A model generated the notes under the pieces. The model was not told the DNA's origin. It searched no databases and saw only the letters and a list, made by a program, of their open reading frames with translations. From Prochlorococcus sp. AG-347-I21 (GTDB lineage: Bacteria; Cyanobacteriota; Cyanobacteriia; PCC-6307; Cyanobiaceae), in assembly GCA_003279055.1 (NCBI GenBank), contig QCBP01000005.1, forward strand, positions 35,034-99,033: a stretch of 64,000 nt of DNA, read 5' to 3'. Made by a program: the position numbers and the translations under genes. Shown piece by piece: positions 9,522 through 18,581 of this stretch. Positions within the stretch are counted from its first letter, which is position 1, and the number at the start of each line of letters is the position of its first letter.

Positions 9522-10088
9522 TTGACTAAAAGTATTGTGATATTTGAAGATATTGATAAATGTATCCAACTATTTGAAGTCTTCAAAGAAAAATCAGTAA
9601 TGCTCTCTGAAGCTATTTTGATCCCACCAAAGATTGAGAAAATATCATCAGATGAAACAGAATTGCTAAATGCTAATGCAAATATCTTATTCAAATCTCA
9701 AAAATTTGAAGATATAAGAATTTTAAATCCAAAACTTGATAGAAAGATTAGACAAAAAGAAATGAGTAGATGGCTAATGCCATTTGGTTTTATAGCTGGA
9801 ATAGCTTTTTCTAATATGACAAATTTATCTACTTTTAGTTTTCTTGGTTTGAATAACATCGGTGAATCTCTCATTGGAGGACTTTTAGGAATGGGTTCAG
9901 GATATTTAGGTAGTGTTGTTTCTTCTGCGAGTATAAACATTAATAGGAATAAAGAGTTGAGACCAATTATTAATTTTAATAAAGAGGGTAAATGGCTTGT
10001 TCTTCTTGAAAATCAAATTGGAACTGAATTACCTTGGGCTTTGATAAAACAATCAAAAGCAAAAGATATAATTTTTTTAGAAGGATAA
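9522..10088 (+). CDS. Conserved hypothetical membrane-anchored protein
   Basis: 188 residues from a TTG start preceded by GAGGA. The central part has two hydrophobic segments (about residues 86-104 and 112-136, glycine-rich GGLLGMGSGYLGSVVSS), and both ends look soluble. The stop codon is immediately followed by the ATG of the S4-domain gene, so the two are translationally linked. I do not recognise the family. The linkage to the PSII S4 protein suggests a thylakoid or translation-related role, which is inference. Confidence 0.75.
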   Translation: MTKSIVIFEDIDKCIQLFEVFKEKSVMLSEAILIPPKIEKISSDETELLNANANILFKSQKFEDIRILNPKLDRKIRQKEMSRWLMPFGFIAGIAFSNMTNLSTFSFLGLNNIGESLIGGLLGMGSGYLGSVVSSASININRNKELRPIINFNKEGKWLVLLENQIGTELPWALIKQSKAKDIIFLEG

Positions 10089-10880
10089 ATGATTGACTTA
10101 AAAGAAATTTTAATAAATTCAAACTACAAAAAAGAAACTGAGGAATTAATAAATATTGCTAACTTAGCTTATAAATACTGGGAAACTTATTGGACTGGGT
10201 TTAATTCAACTTATGTTTGCGAGGAGATTTTAAAAGATTTTGAAAATTTAAATGATTTCAAATTTTTTATTTATGGAGGATTCTCCTCTTCTCAAAGATC
10301 TAGAATAGCTTGCTTCAGAGGAGATAGCATTCCTGAAGAGGATGCGCTAAAAAATAATTTTCCAGCTCAAGGAATAAAAATTAATGGGAATTTTTTATTT
10401 GATAATGCTACACAAGATGACTTTAGATCGCTCTTAATTGAAAATGGGGTAAATCAAAGCAAAGTAGGAGATATATGGACTATTGGCGATAGGGGAGCAC
10501 AAGGGATAATTGATAATTTAGATATTGAGCATCTTGATGAAAAGATTTTTTATTTAAGAGACGTAAAAGTAAAAATTAATGTAGTAGGTACAGATGAATT
10601 ACAAATGCCTTCTGGAAGAACAAAAAAACTTGTCAATACAGTAGAAGCTTCAACAAGATTAGATGCTATAGCTTCAGCTGGCTTTAGGGTATCACGAACC
10701 AAAATCGTTGAAAGGATAGAAAATGGAATGCTCAGATTAAATGGAAGCAAAGTTAATAAACCAACTATTAATCTAAAAATTGGCGACAAACTAGAACTTG
10801 AAAATAAAGGATTTATCGAAATTCTAAATTTAGAAATGACCAAAAGAGAACGATGGAAAGTTAAATTACTTAGAAAATGA
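10089..10880 (+). CDS. Photosystem II S4 domain protein (YlmH-like)
   Basis: 263 residues. The C-terminal S4 RNA-binding domain is clear: STRLDAIASAGFRVSRTKIV, then GMLRLNGSKVNKPTINLKIGDKLEL. The N-terminal part (FYGGFSSSQRSRIACFRGD in the form FFIYGGFSSSQRSRIACFR) matches the YlmH/PSII S4 family found in cyanobacteria and plastids. Starts directly at the stop of the preceding gene. Likely an RNA- or ribosome-binding factor; the link to PSII assembly is from the family name and not shown here. Confidence 0.85.
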   Translation: MIDLKEILINSNYKKETEELINIANLAYKYWETYWTGFNSTYVCEEILKDFENLNDFKFFIYGGFSSSQRSRIACFRGDSIPEEDALKNNFPAQGIKINGNFLFDNATQDDFRSLLIENGVNQSKVGDIWTIGDRGAQGIIDNLDIEHLDEKIFYLRDVKVKINVVGTDELQMPSGRTKKLVNTVEASTRLDAIASAGFRVSRTKIVERIENGMLRLNGSKVNKPTINLKIGDKLELENKGFIEILNLEMTKRERWKVKLLRK

Positions 10881-10929
10881 AACGCAACCTGCTATTTTCT
10901 TATAAGGGGGATTAAAAATTCTTCAATTT

Positions 10930-11001
10930 GGGCGATTAGCTCAGTGGTAGAGCACTACCTCGACACGGTAGTGGCCACTGGTTCGAATCCAGTATCGCCC
11001 A
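10930..11001 (+). tRNA. tRNA-Val (GAC)
   Basis: 72 nt cloverleaf. Acceptor arm GGGCGAT/ATCGCCC, D arm GCTC-AGTGGTA-GAGC, anticodon stem CTACC/GGTAG and T arm ACTGG-TTCGAAT-CCAGT. The anticodon loop reads T-C-GAC-A-C, giving anticodon GAC (Val). CCA is not encoded; the discriminator A is followed by TTAAAA. Position 33 is C instead of the near-invariant U (see findings). Confidence 0.92.
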
Positions 11002-11067
11002 TTAAAACTTTTGAAGAACTAGTTTATATCCACAGAAAATTATTTCATTTTTTAGATTGTTAAAAAA

Positions 11068-11685
11068 ATGAAACTTAATCAAATAATTAATCTACATAAG
11101 GGGCTCACTGCATTTGTAGTGATCGCTCTTATGATTTTTTTTGATAATTTTACGATCGCTCCCTACGTTTATTTAGCTCTGCATGGTACTTATGGATTAC
11201 TTTGGCTTCTAAAAGAAAAGATATTCCCGGATCCTTATTTTAAAGAAAAAATCAATTTTTTAACTTCAGTTACTGGTTTTATTTTCCTTGGAAGTTACTG
11301 GGTAGCTCCCTACATTCTTATCTCATCTCAGAAATCTGTTCCAAATATCGTAATAGCTGCATCTGTATCTATAAATATAATTGGTGTGTTTCTACACTTT
11401 GCTAGTGATGCCCAAAAATATTTTTCTCTTAAATTAAAAAAAGATCTAATCAAAGAAGGATTTTTCAAAAATATAAGGAATACAAATTATCTAGGAGAAA
11501 TACTAATTTATCTATCATTCGCCATACTTTCAATGAGTTCCATACCATTAGTAATTCTTGCAATATTTTTCTCTATAGTTTTTCTACCAAGAATGATAAA
11601 AAAAGATAAATCTCTCTCAAAATATGATTCATTCGAAGAATACAAAAAGAAAAGTGGTTTAATATTGCCTAGATTCAATGCCTGA
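11068..11685 (+). CDS. Membrane protein, DUF1295/isoprenylcysteine methyltransferase-like
   Basis: 205 residues with about five hydrophobic segments. The C-terminal half has the arrangement of the steroid-reductase/ICMT superfamily: KKDLIKEGFFKNIRNTNYLGE (the RNPNYLGE-like cofactor motif), then two helices and a final KYDSFEEYKKKSGLILPRF, matching the (E)YxxYxxRxxxxxP end of these enzymes. Substrate unknown. It overlaps the next gene by 8 bp, implying coupled translation. Confidence 0.75.
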   Translation: MKLNQIINLHKGLTAFVVIALMIFFDNFTIAPYVYLALHGTYGLLWLLKEKIFPDPYFKEKINFLTSVTGFIFLGSYWVAPYILISSQKSVPNIVIAASVSINIIGVFLHFASDAQKYFSLKLKKDLIKEGFFKNIRNTNYLGEILIYLSFAILSMSSIPLVILAIFFSIVFLPRMIKKDKSLSKYDSFEEYKKKSGLILPRFNA

Positions 11686-12229
11686 TAACAACCTACCCAG
11701 TTGGAGGCAAGATTTAAAATCTTCTAGAAAAAAAGAGGGCAAATCATCCTCTAATAGATGGATACAGCTTGCAACAGTCAGCGAAGAAAATGAGCCAAGA
11801 TTAAGAACAGTTGTTTTCAGAGGATGGCATAAAGATAGTTCAATGATTATTTTTACAGATAGAAGAAGTGAAAAAATTGGGCATTTAAAATCTAACCCTA
11901 ATGCAGAAATATTATGGTTCTTTTTGAAAACCAAATCACAATATAGATTCAAAGGAAAAATACATGAATTAAGTGATAACAAAAATTATTGGGATTTATT
12001 ATCAGAAAAATCAAAATCTTCTTGGTTTTGGGGATCTCCTGGAGAGAAAATAAACCCAAAAATCCAATCTACTTATGAAATATTATCCAATCTACCGAAG
12101 TCAGAAAATTTTGTAGTTCTAAATTTTGAAATCGATTCAGTAGATCTTCTTAAATTAGAACAGCCTATTCATAAACGATATCTTTGGGAAAAGATTAAGA
12201 ATTGGGAAAAAGTTGAAATTAATCCTTAA
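11678..12229 (+). CDS. Pyridoxamine 5'-phosphate oxidase-family flavoprotein
   Basis: 183 residues. It has the FMN-binding split-barrel pattern of the cyanobacterial/plant Alr4036-type PNPOx-like proteins: WIQLATVSEENEPRLRTVVFRG, MIIFTDRRSEKIGHLKSNPNAEILWFF and YRFKGKIHEL. It lacks the long C-terminal signature of canonical PdxH, so I read it as a PNPOx-like flavoprotein and not certain PdxH. Overlaps the upstream membrane protein gene by 8 bp. Confidence 0.8.
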   Translation: MPDNNLPSWRQDLKSSRKKEGKSSSNRWIQLATVSEENEPRLRTVVFRGWHKDSSMIIFTDRRSEKIGHLKSNPNAEILWFFLKTKSQYRFKGKIHELSDNKNYWDLLSEKSKSSWFWGSPGEKINPKIQSTYEILSNLPKSENFVVLNFEIDSVDLLKLEQPIHKRYLWEKIKNWEKVEINP

Positions 12230-12303
12230 ATATTTCTAAATTGTATATTTAGGTTGAAAAACATATAGTGATCAGTCAGTTTTAAAAAAGAAGTATTATT
12301 CAT

Positions 12304-12477
12304 ATGAATTTCTCAGAAATTCCAGAAAACCCTTTTATTTTTTTATCTTGGGTGACAGCGATAGGACTATTTATAAGTCTTTCTGAAGCAACAATTAAGA
12401 TAAAACTTGAGAAGAGAAATAGTTATCGAAAAAGGTTAGAGCTAATCAATAACCTTTATCCTAAAAAGTTAGCTTGA
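12304..12477 (+). CDS. 57-aa single-helix microprotein
   Basis: ATG at 12304 opens a 57-codon frame beginning MNFSEIPENPFIFLSWV. One hydrophobic helix (residues 11-27) is followed by a basic tail with RNSYRKRLELINNLYP. Its 3' end overlaps the convergent DoxX gene by 9 bp. The composition (helix then RxxYRKRL tail) is like other picocyanobacterial small membrane proteins. Function unknown. Confidence 0.55.
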   Translation: MNFSEIPENPFIFLSWVTAIGLFISLSEATIKIKLEKRNSYRKRLELINNLYPKKLA

Positions 12478-13020
12478 AGTATCTGAGAGTATGTTCGCTT
12501 GCAAAAATTGAAATAAGCCCCCTTTACTTGTTTCTTCTTTAACTTCAACTTGCTTGGAAGGTTTTGCTTTTGCTGAAGGTATAATTTCCTGCTCATCTTC
12601 TGATTTCAAAATTCTGATAATGACTTCATCTAAGGAGAAATTACCAGGACCTGTTAATGCAATTGAAGTTGCTGAAGCGAAATATAAGAGTAAAAGCTCT
12701 AGTAAGAAAATATTAAAACCTGAAGTAACAAGTGCATGATATATAGCGACAGAAATTGTTCCAACAATTGCCAAAGCTCCGAATCTTGTGGCTAAGCCGA
12801 TAATTAATAACCAACTACCACCTATTTCTGAGAATGCCGCTATATATGATAAAAAAATTGGAAATGGGAGATGTAATGGTCTTACGAAAGCATCAGCAAA
12901 ATTTTCTATGTTTGCTAATTTTTCATAACCGTGGTGTATAAGAACAGTTCCAGTTATAACTCTAAGAATTAATAAAGCAGTATCTTTACTAAACGACTTG
13001 GTAAGAATTGTTGAAAGCAC
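12469..13020 (-). CDS. DoxX family membrane protein
   Basis: 183 residues with four predicted helices. The DoxX signature is at the N-terminus: LLILRVITGTVLIHHGYEKLANIENFA (residues 15-40), followed by PLPFPIFLSYIAAFSEIGGSWLLIIGL-type sequence and FGALAIVGTISVAIYHALV. The last ~45 residues are a soluble charged tail. DoxX-like proteins are quinone- or sulfur-linked membrane subunits in other organisms; role here unknown. A second, shorter DoxX protein is at 39512-39892. Confidence 0.85.
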   Translation of the reverse strand: MLSTILTKSFSKDTALLILRVITGTVLIHHGYEKLANIENFADAFVRPLHLPFPIFLSYIAAFSEIGGSWLLIIGLATRFGALAIVGTISVAIYHALVTSGFNIFLLELLLLYFASATSIALTGPGNFSLDEVIIRILKSEDEQEIIPSAKAKPSKQVEVKEETSKGGLFQFLQANILSDTSS

Positions 13021-13155
13021 TATTAAAAAATTATCCTTAAGTAAAAATAACTAGTCACAATATCCATCGTGGATTAAAGAGCAAAAGTTGCACCTAAATA
13101 AGTATTTATACTTACTTACCAAAGGGATTTTTCTATGATTAGAAATTTAACTAAG

Positions 13156-14310
13156 TTAAAAATTATTTTTTGAAAAATTTTCTAATATTCTCTGATTTAT
13201 TTTTGGAATATTTTCTTTAAATTTAAAAAATCCCCTTTTAGCAAATTTCCAAGCAAATAAATCTTCATCCCTCACAAGATTAAAAATTTTTTTATGGTGT
13301 AAATTTTTAAACTCAGTTATGAAATCATAATTTTCTCCCACTCCAGGATAAATAATGTCTATTTCGTTAGTATTTTTAAAAGTATTTTCCAATGAATATG
13401 GATTAATCTGTTCAACATTATCAAATTGCTCTACAAATTCAGAGACCAAATCTTGTTTAAACTTCAAAACAGATTCAGACAATTTGATTTGTCTTTGTTC
13501 ATTTTTTAAAAGGATAATAAATACTTTTTTATAGCTTGGTAGTAAATTTTTAAGGGTTCCAAGGTGCAGATCATTTTCAAACATAATCAGATTATCTGAT
13601 TTGGGATCCATATCATTTTTATAAATCTCATCTTCAAATGGTATTTGATTAGATTCTTCAAGAAAAATTTGTTGATTACTTATTTTTTCTACATTAAATC
13701 TATTATTTGAAAACTTTCTGAGGTTAGATGATGAAAAAAGATATTGTTTTCCCTTTGTTTGCAGTCCTCCGACCCATCTCCAGCTAAGGAGATTAGATGA
13801 AGCATCTCCATCAAAAAGATATTTAAAGAAAAACTTTGCTCCCAATTGCCATGGGAGGCCTAAATTAAATATCCAAGTACTCGCAAACCACATTCTTGTA
13901 TGGTTATGCAAATAGTTGTACTGCTTTAATTCATGTACCCAAGAATTAAAAAAATCTAATTCTGTATTGCCATTAATTGCACTTTCATATAACTCATAAT
14001 CAAAATCGAGATTGTTTTCTGAAATAAAATTTCTCCAAACTTTAGGTCTATTTTCCATCCACCCTTTCCAGTAAACTCTCCAAAATATTTCTTCAACAAA
14101 TTTAGTTGAATTTTTGATTTTGTACTTACTTTTAATGTCATGGATCAGATCATATTCCGATAATATTCTATGAGTAATGAAAGGCGATAATTTTGAAACT
14201 GAACTTTCGTTATTTGGCCCAAAATCAAAATTTCTTAATTTTGCATAATCATTGATTTTGTATTTCGCAAAATTTTCCCAGGTATTTTGAGCTTTTAATA
14301 AAAATGACAT
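13156..14310 (-). CDS. Photolyase/cryptochrome-like FAD-binding domain protein, unusual domain order
   Basis: 384 residues. Residues ~1-205 match the FAD-binding helical domain that is normally C-terminal in photolyases: SKLSPFITHRILSEYDL, FVEEIFWRVYWKGWMENRP, YNYLHNHTRMWFASTWIFNL, DGDASSNLLSWRWVGGLQTKGKQYL. The usual N-terminal antenna domain is missing; instead ~170 residues follow with alternating hydrophobic strands (DNLIMFENDLHLGTLKNLL, KKVFIILLKNE, EIDIIYPGVGENYDF). Probably a flavoprotein related to photolyase; DNA-repair activity cannot be assumed. Confidence 0.78.
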   Translation of the reverse strand: MSFLLKAQNTWENFAKYKINDYAKLRNFDFGPNNESSVSKLSPFITHRILSEYDLIHDIKSKYKIKNSTKFVEEIFWRVYWKGWMENRPKVWRNFISENNLDFDYELYESAINGNTELDFFNSWVHELKQYNYLHNHTRMWFASTWIFNLGLPWQLGAKFFFKYLFDGDASSNLLSWRWVGGLQTKGKQYLFSSSNLRKFSNNRFNVEKISNQQIFLEESNQIPFEDEIYKNDMDPKSDNLIMFENDLHLGTLKNLLPSYKKVFIILLKNEQRQIKLSESVLKFKQDLVSEFVEQFDNVEQINPYSLENTFKNTNEIDIIYPGVGENYDFITEFKNLHHKKIFNLVRDEDLFAWKFAKRGFFKFKENIPKINQRILENFSKNNF

Positions 14311-14494
14311 TTTCTCATAACTTTAAAAAATTTTTTTTTGTATTGCTATAAATTTCAAAATTTTGCTTTTAAATTAATCCTTAAAATTTTCTATTTCACT
14401 TTTAGGTAAATATGTTTGATTGAAGTATTTAATTTAAACGCCCTATCAGTACATTTTATACTCTTAAATCGCTCTCTGCGTAGGAGGATATTTA

Positions 14495-14569
14495 GTGGCC
14501 AATTACTTTTTAGATCTAATTTTAATTTTCAAATCTTTATTTAAATCATTTTTTCTAAAAGATTTTTAA
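14495..14569 (+). CDS. Possible 24-aa peptide with strong ribosome binding site
   Basis: GTG at 14495 is preceded by AGGAGG with 8 bases spacing, an unusually perfect Shine-Dalgarno for this genome. The frame (MANYFLDLILIFKSLFKSFF...) is short and hydrophobic-basic. It may be a real micropeptide, or the ribosome site may be a chance or relic of a decayed gene. The rest of 14311-14629 shows nothing else. Confidence 0.3.
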   Translation: MANYFLDLILIFKSLFKSFFLKDF

Positions 14570-14743
14570 ATATTTATCAAAATTATTATGAATAATTTAT
14601 TAGTGAGAGATGTTAAGTATCTAGATTAACAATACAGAATAGGTGAAGGCATTATTTCGGATGATGCATTTAAGCAACTTGAAAAGCTCTTTATTCCTGT
14701 TGATCGAGAGACTGATTACTTTAATCAAAAAAATAATAAACTT

Positions 14744-15337
14744 TTGCCAAAATTAGCCAAAGAAAACTATAAAGAATTTTTGGAAAGTTTATTAACAAAA
14801 ACAAGATTAAGCATTCAACCAAAAATTGATGGCTGTGCTATTGCAATTAGATATCTAGATGGCAAGTTTAATAAAGCTATTACAAAAAAAGGATTTAATG
14901 TCTCAAGCAAAATTAAACAAATTAAAAATGTCCCCGATTGTATTCCTATCAAACGAGATTTTCAAATTAGAGGTGAACTATACGCTACAAACAAAGTTGC
15001 CGGCATTTCCCAAAGAATTACAAGAAAATACCTCAATGATAAGAAAGGGATTGGAGAAAGTCTCCGCTTTTGCTGTTTCCAAATACTTAATGGAAGACTT
15101 AATCAATACGAAACCCTTAACTATCTTAAAAAATGTGGCTTCAGCACCCCTGACAGTTACTTCACAAATCATACAAGCGAAATCCAAATATATAAAAAAA
15201 ATTGGTTAGATAAAAAAATATTTGAGAAATATCCAACTAATGGGATAGTTATAAAAATAAATAGTAGGAAATTACAGTTACTTAGAGAGAAAAGTTTATC
15301 TCCAAATAACGAATGGCAATATGCAATTGAAAAATAA
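14744..15337 (+). CDS. Truncated NAD-dependent DNA ligase-like protein (adenylation domain only)
   Basis: The frame encodes LigA adenylation-domain motifs: QPKIDGCAIAIRYLDGKFNK (KxDG with the catalytic Lys), RGELYATNK, LRFCCFQIL, GIVIKINSRK and a final NNEWQYAIEK, where the domain stops. The OB, zinc, HhH and BRCT domains of a ~670-residue LigA are missing. Homology extends upstream in frame to about 14633 (IGEGIISDDAFKQLEKLF, like the LigA Ia region), but no ATG is present there, so TTG 14744 is the first plausible start. It is either a decaying ligA copy or a small ligase-like adenylating protein; all catalytic motifs look intact. Confidence 0.7.
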   Translation: MPKLAKENYKEFLESLLTKTRLSIQPKIDGCAIAIRYLDGKFNKAITKKGFNVSSKIKQIKNVPDCIPIKRDFQIRGELYATNKVAGISQRITRKYLNDKKGIGESLRFCCFQILNGRLNQYETLNYLKKCGFSTPDSYFTNHTSEIQIYKKNWLDKKIFEKYPTNGIVIKINSRKLQLLREKSLSPNNEWQYAIEK

Positions 15338-15445
15338 TATTAAATAGTACCTTCAATAAGAGCTCACGATACTGACTTCCAGTATTTAAAGTGGAAAAGT
15401 AATTAAATTTTGGTTAAATTCCAAAGCAATTTGCAGGATTACTAA

Positions 15446-16375
15446 ATGACTGCCACTATTTCAAAACCTAAAATCTCTAACTGGGAAACATCTAATATTC
15501 CAAACCTTACAGGCAAAACAGCGCTAATTACTGGTGCGAATAGTGGTCTTGGATACTACACTGCAAAGTCCTTAGCAGAAAAAAATGCTCATGTTGTTAT
15601 AGCTTGTAGATCACTTGAAAAAGCTAATCAAACTATCAAAAAACTTAAAGGTCTTAATCCAGAAGGATTATTTACACCTTTAGAATTAGATTTGTCAGAT
15701 TTAAAAAATATTGTTGAAGTTCAGTCCAAAATTTTTGATAATTTTGAAAATTTGGATTTATTAATCAATAATGCAGGCATTATGCATCCGCCTAAAACTC
15801 TTAGTGCCCAAGGATATGAAATACAATTTGCAGTTAATCATCTAGCTCATATGCTTTTAACTCTAAAGCTACTTCCAATTATTGAAAAAAAAGAAGAATC
15901 TAGAATAGTGACGGTGACTTCCGGAGCACAATTTTTTGGCAAAGTTGGTTGGAAAAATCTGAAAGCCGAGAACTATTACAACAAATGGGAATCTTACTCC
16001 AATAGCAAATTGGCAAATGTAATGTTTGCTTTGGAACTAAATGAGAACTTAAAACACAAAAATATACTTTCTTTAGCTGCTCACCCAGGAATTGCAAAAA
16101 CAAATCTCTTTACTGCTCAAAAACCTAACCCTGGTCCATTAGAAACATTCTCATTGGAATTATTTAGTCCTATTTTTCAAACTGCTGAGATGGGTGCTTT
16201 ACCTCAGCTTTTTGCAGCTACTTCACCAGACGCAAGAGGCGGTGATCATTATGGTCCTAGATTTAATTTCAGAGGTTATCCAAAACTATCCCCTACTTCT
16301 CCTTTCGCCATGAATAAAAAAGAAAGAAAAAGTTTATGGGAAAAAAGCCTCGAAATAATTAATAACTTCTTATAA
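15446..16375 (+). CDS. Short-chain dehydrogenase/reductase, protochlorophyllide-reductase-like
   Basis: 309 residues. Rossmann NADP motif TGANSGLGYYTAKSLAEKNA (residues ~30-49), structural NNAG (in LLINNAGIMHPP) and catalytic YSNSKLANVMFALEL (YxxxK) are intact. The retinol-dehydrogenase/POR-like features and the C-terminal GGDHYGPRFNFRGYPK segment are typical of cyanobacterial SDRs annotated as light-dependent POR homologues. The substrate is unknown; true POR has a longer length and characteristic Cys residues that I do not see here. Confidence 0.85.
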   Translation: MTATISKPKISNWETSNIPNLTGKTALITGANSGLGYYTAKSLAEKNAHVVIACRSLEKANQTIKKLKGLNPEGLFTPLELDLSDLKNIVEVQSKIFDNFENLDLLINNAGIMHPPKTLSAQGYEIQFAVNHLAHMLLTLKLLPIIEKKEESRIVTVTSGAQFFGKVGWKNLKAENYYNKWESYSNSKLANVMFALELNENLKHKNILSLAAHPGIAKTNLFTAQKPNPGPLETFSLELFSPIFQTAEMGALPQLFAATSPDARGGDHYGPRFNFRGYPKLSPTSPFAMNKKERKSLWEKSLEIINNFL

Positions 16376-16636
16376 ATTTTTCATTTTTACTAACTTTAGA
16401 AAATATTTCAAGATATGCAATTCACTCTCTGAGAGTTTCATAAATTCTGTTAAGGCATCATAATTTTTTTCATCAATTTTTTTTGACAATTGAATAAAAC
16501 TATCATGGTTTTCATTAACAAAACGCTCAGCAATCTGAGACGGAGTTAAACCCTGTTCAATTAATTCACCTGGAGCATTTTTCTCCCACTTTTCATAAAA
16601 CCAAGAGAACCAATATTTTGCAGTATTATCTTCCAT
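16370..16636 (-). CDS. Conserved hypothetical protein, WFxW...FxKLxExExH family
   Basis: 88 residues. The pattern YWFSWFYEKWEKNAPGEL, LTPSQIAERFVNENHDSFI, LTEFMKLSESELHILKYF matches a second protein in this window (27092-27409), so they are paralogues. Helical, acidic, soluble. No known function. Overlaps the end of the SDR gene by 6 bp (convergent). Confidence 0.7.
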   Translation of the reverse strand: MEDNTAKYWFSWFYEKWEKNAPGELIEQGLTPSQIAERFVNENHDSFIQLSKKIDEKNYDALTEFMKLSESELHILKYFLKLVKMKNL

Positions 16637-16736
16637 TAATTAACTTTTCTTGGGCGAATACTATAAATACTGAAGAAAAATCTCATGATTGAATTACCCT
16701 TTAAACACAATTAATATAAATGCAATTATAAATTTA

Positions 16737-18137
16737 ATGATAGATAATCATTCAAGTAAAAGAAATATTAATCTTGTAATTGGATTAGGTAAATCTGGAT
16801 TTTGGGCTGCCAAGTATTTGAGAAGCATCAATAAGAGAGTAATTGTTTGGGAAAGTAAAGATGGGATAGAATTCTTAGAAAGAAAAACAGCATTAGAAGA
16901 GCTTAATATCATAGTTTCTCTAAATAAAGAATTTGTATTTGAAGAAATTCAACCTTTTTTGAAAGAGATCGAATCTGTTGTTGTAAGTCCATCAATACCT
17001 TATGACCATATAACTATTATTGAATTAAAAAAAAAGGGAATTAAAGTAATTGGAGAAATTAATGTTGCATGGGAAATTTTAAAAGACACAAATTGGATAG
17101 GTATTACTGGCACTAATGGCAAGACTACTGTTACTCATCTACTAAGCCATATACTCTGTGATACTGGATTATATGCTCCTTTTGCTGGAAATATTGGTAC
17201 ACCTTTATGTAAGTATGCTCACTCCAAAAAACATGAAAAAATTGATTGGGTTGTAGCTGAATTAAGCAGTTATCAAATAGAAATATCTCCAGAAGTAAAA
17301 CCTAATATTGGAATATGGACCACCTTCACAGAAGATCATCTTGAGAGACATAAAACACTTGAAAATTATTTCAACATAAAAAAAAGCTTGTTAGAAAAAT
17401 CTGATTTTAGAATTTATAATTATGACGATAAAAACCTAAGAAATCACTACAGTTCGCTATCAAGAGGGGTTTGGATAACAACTAGTTTCGATAAATCAAA
17501 TTTTATTTATTGCGATTATTGGATAGATGAACAAGCGTACATTGTTGAGAGAAAGAAGAAATTATTCAAACTTGAACATTTTTCTTTAAAAGGAATGCAT
17601 AATCTTCAAAATCTTTTATTGGTAATTGCAGCAGCAAGAAAAGTTGGATTATCTAGCAAGATGATTAAAGATTCTTTATCTAATTACAAACAATTACCCC
17701 ATAGGATGGAAACAATTTATAAAAATAATAATCTGGAAATCATTAATGATAGTAAAGCTACAAATTTTGACTCATCCATTGCGGGAATAAGTTCAATTGA
17801 AGGTCAAATAATAATCATTGCTGGGGGTAGATTAAAAGGTAATGAATATAGTGAGTGGATAAAAGTTTTAAAGAAAAAAGTTAAATGTGTTTTCCTTTTT
17901 GGAGAAAGCTCAAAAGTCCTAAAAATGGCGCTTATTAATGAAGGATTTAAAAAAAATATTTTTGAATTTTCAGAACTAAAAGAGCTTTTAAATTTTGTTT
18001 TTCATTATTTACAAAATGATAGGGTCGGGACATTACTATTCTCACCTTCATGCTCTAGTTTTGATCAATTTAAAAATTATGAAGAACGAGGAGATTATTT
18101 CAAGAAACTAATAAGTGAAAAATTAAAGATTAATTAA
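16737..18137 (+). CDS. murD: UDP-N-acetylmuramoylalanine--D-glutamate ligase
   Basis: About 466 residues from ATG 16737; an in-frame TTG at 16689 adds 16 residues without homology. The N-terminal Rossmann segment is [17 protein letters not shown]. The ATP motif [18 protein letters not shown], the [12 protein letters not shown] [18 protein letters not shown] and the Mur C-domain [15 protein letters not shown] and [19 protein letters not shown] are all intact. MurD adds D-Glu to UDP-MurNAc-L-Ala in the cytoplasm. It stands alone here, not in a dcw cluster. Confidence 0.95.
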   Translation: MIDNHSSKRNINLVIGLGKSGFWAAKYLRSINKRVIVWESKDGIEFLERKTALEELNIIVSLNKEFVFEEIQPFLKEIESVVVSPSIPYDHITIIELKKKGIKVIGEINVAWEILKDTNWIGITGTNGKTTVTHLLSHILCDTGLYAPFAGNIGTPLCKYAHSKKHEKIDWVVAELSSYQIEISPEVKPNIGIWTTFTEDHLERHKTLENYFNIKKSLLEKSDFRIYNYDDKNLRNHYSSLSRGVWITTSFDKSNFIYCDYWIDEQAYIVERKKKLFKLEHFSLKGMHNLQNLLLVIAAARKVGLSSKMIKDSLSNYKQLPHRMETIYKNNNLEIINDSKATNFDSSIAGISSIEGQIIIIAGGRLKGNEYSEWIKVLKKKVKCVFLFGESSKVLKMALINEGFKKNIFEFSELKELLNFVFHYLQNDRVGTLLFSPSCSSFDQFKNYEERGDYFKKLISEKLKIN

Positions 18138-18253
18138 TCCATTTTTTGTTCAAGTATAGTTTCGTAATTTTCAGGTCGGTCATCACAACCGTTTACCCTC
18201 TAGCAAATATTCACTTAATTAGTTAGATTTTGATTATAAATTAAACACTAACA

Positions 18254-18568
18254 ATGAGTGAATCTAACAATTTACCTCAAGCAATAAGTCATAAAAAATT
18301 AAGTTACTTGATGCTTAAGGCACAAAAGGATTCTCATTTTTCTGATGAATTAGCAGAAATAGAAAGCCCTGAAAAAAGAGAATTTGAAGAGTTAATAAAA
18401 ACTTGGGAAGCTTCAACTAAGAAGGTAGTTGATGAGTTATCAAAAAGAAAAGAGAATTTACTAAAAGATAAATCACCAAATTCTTTAATTGCACTTGGTG
18501 CTATGGAAGTTCACCTTAATATGGCTTTGCAAGCCTTGAATGCATTTAATAAAGGAGTTGATGGGTAA
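18254..18568 (+). CDS. Conserved hypothetical helical protein
   Basis: 104 residues, all predicted helical and charged (EIESPEKREFEELIKTWEAS, VDELSKRKENLL), ending in LGAMEVHLNMALQALNAFNKG. It looks like a small soluble coiled-coil protein. No family I can name. Monocistronic between murD and the convergent pirin gene. Confidence 0.65.
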   Translation: MSESNNLPQAISHKKLSYLMLKAQKDSHFSDELAEIESPEKREFEELIKTWEASTKKVVDELSKRKENLLKDKSPNSLIALGAMEVHLNMALQALNAFNKGVDG

Positions 18569-18581
18569 AATAAAAGATAAA

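Noticed and set aside
14859..15209. 116-codon frame inside the LigA-like gene
   Set aside because: It is in another frame of a region whose main frame carries all ligase adenylation motifs.
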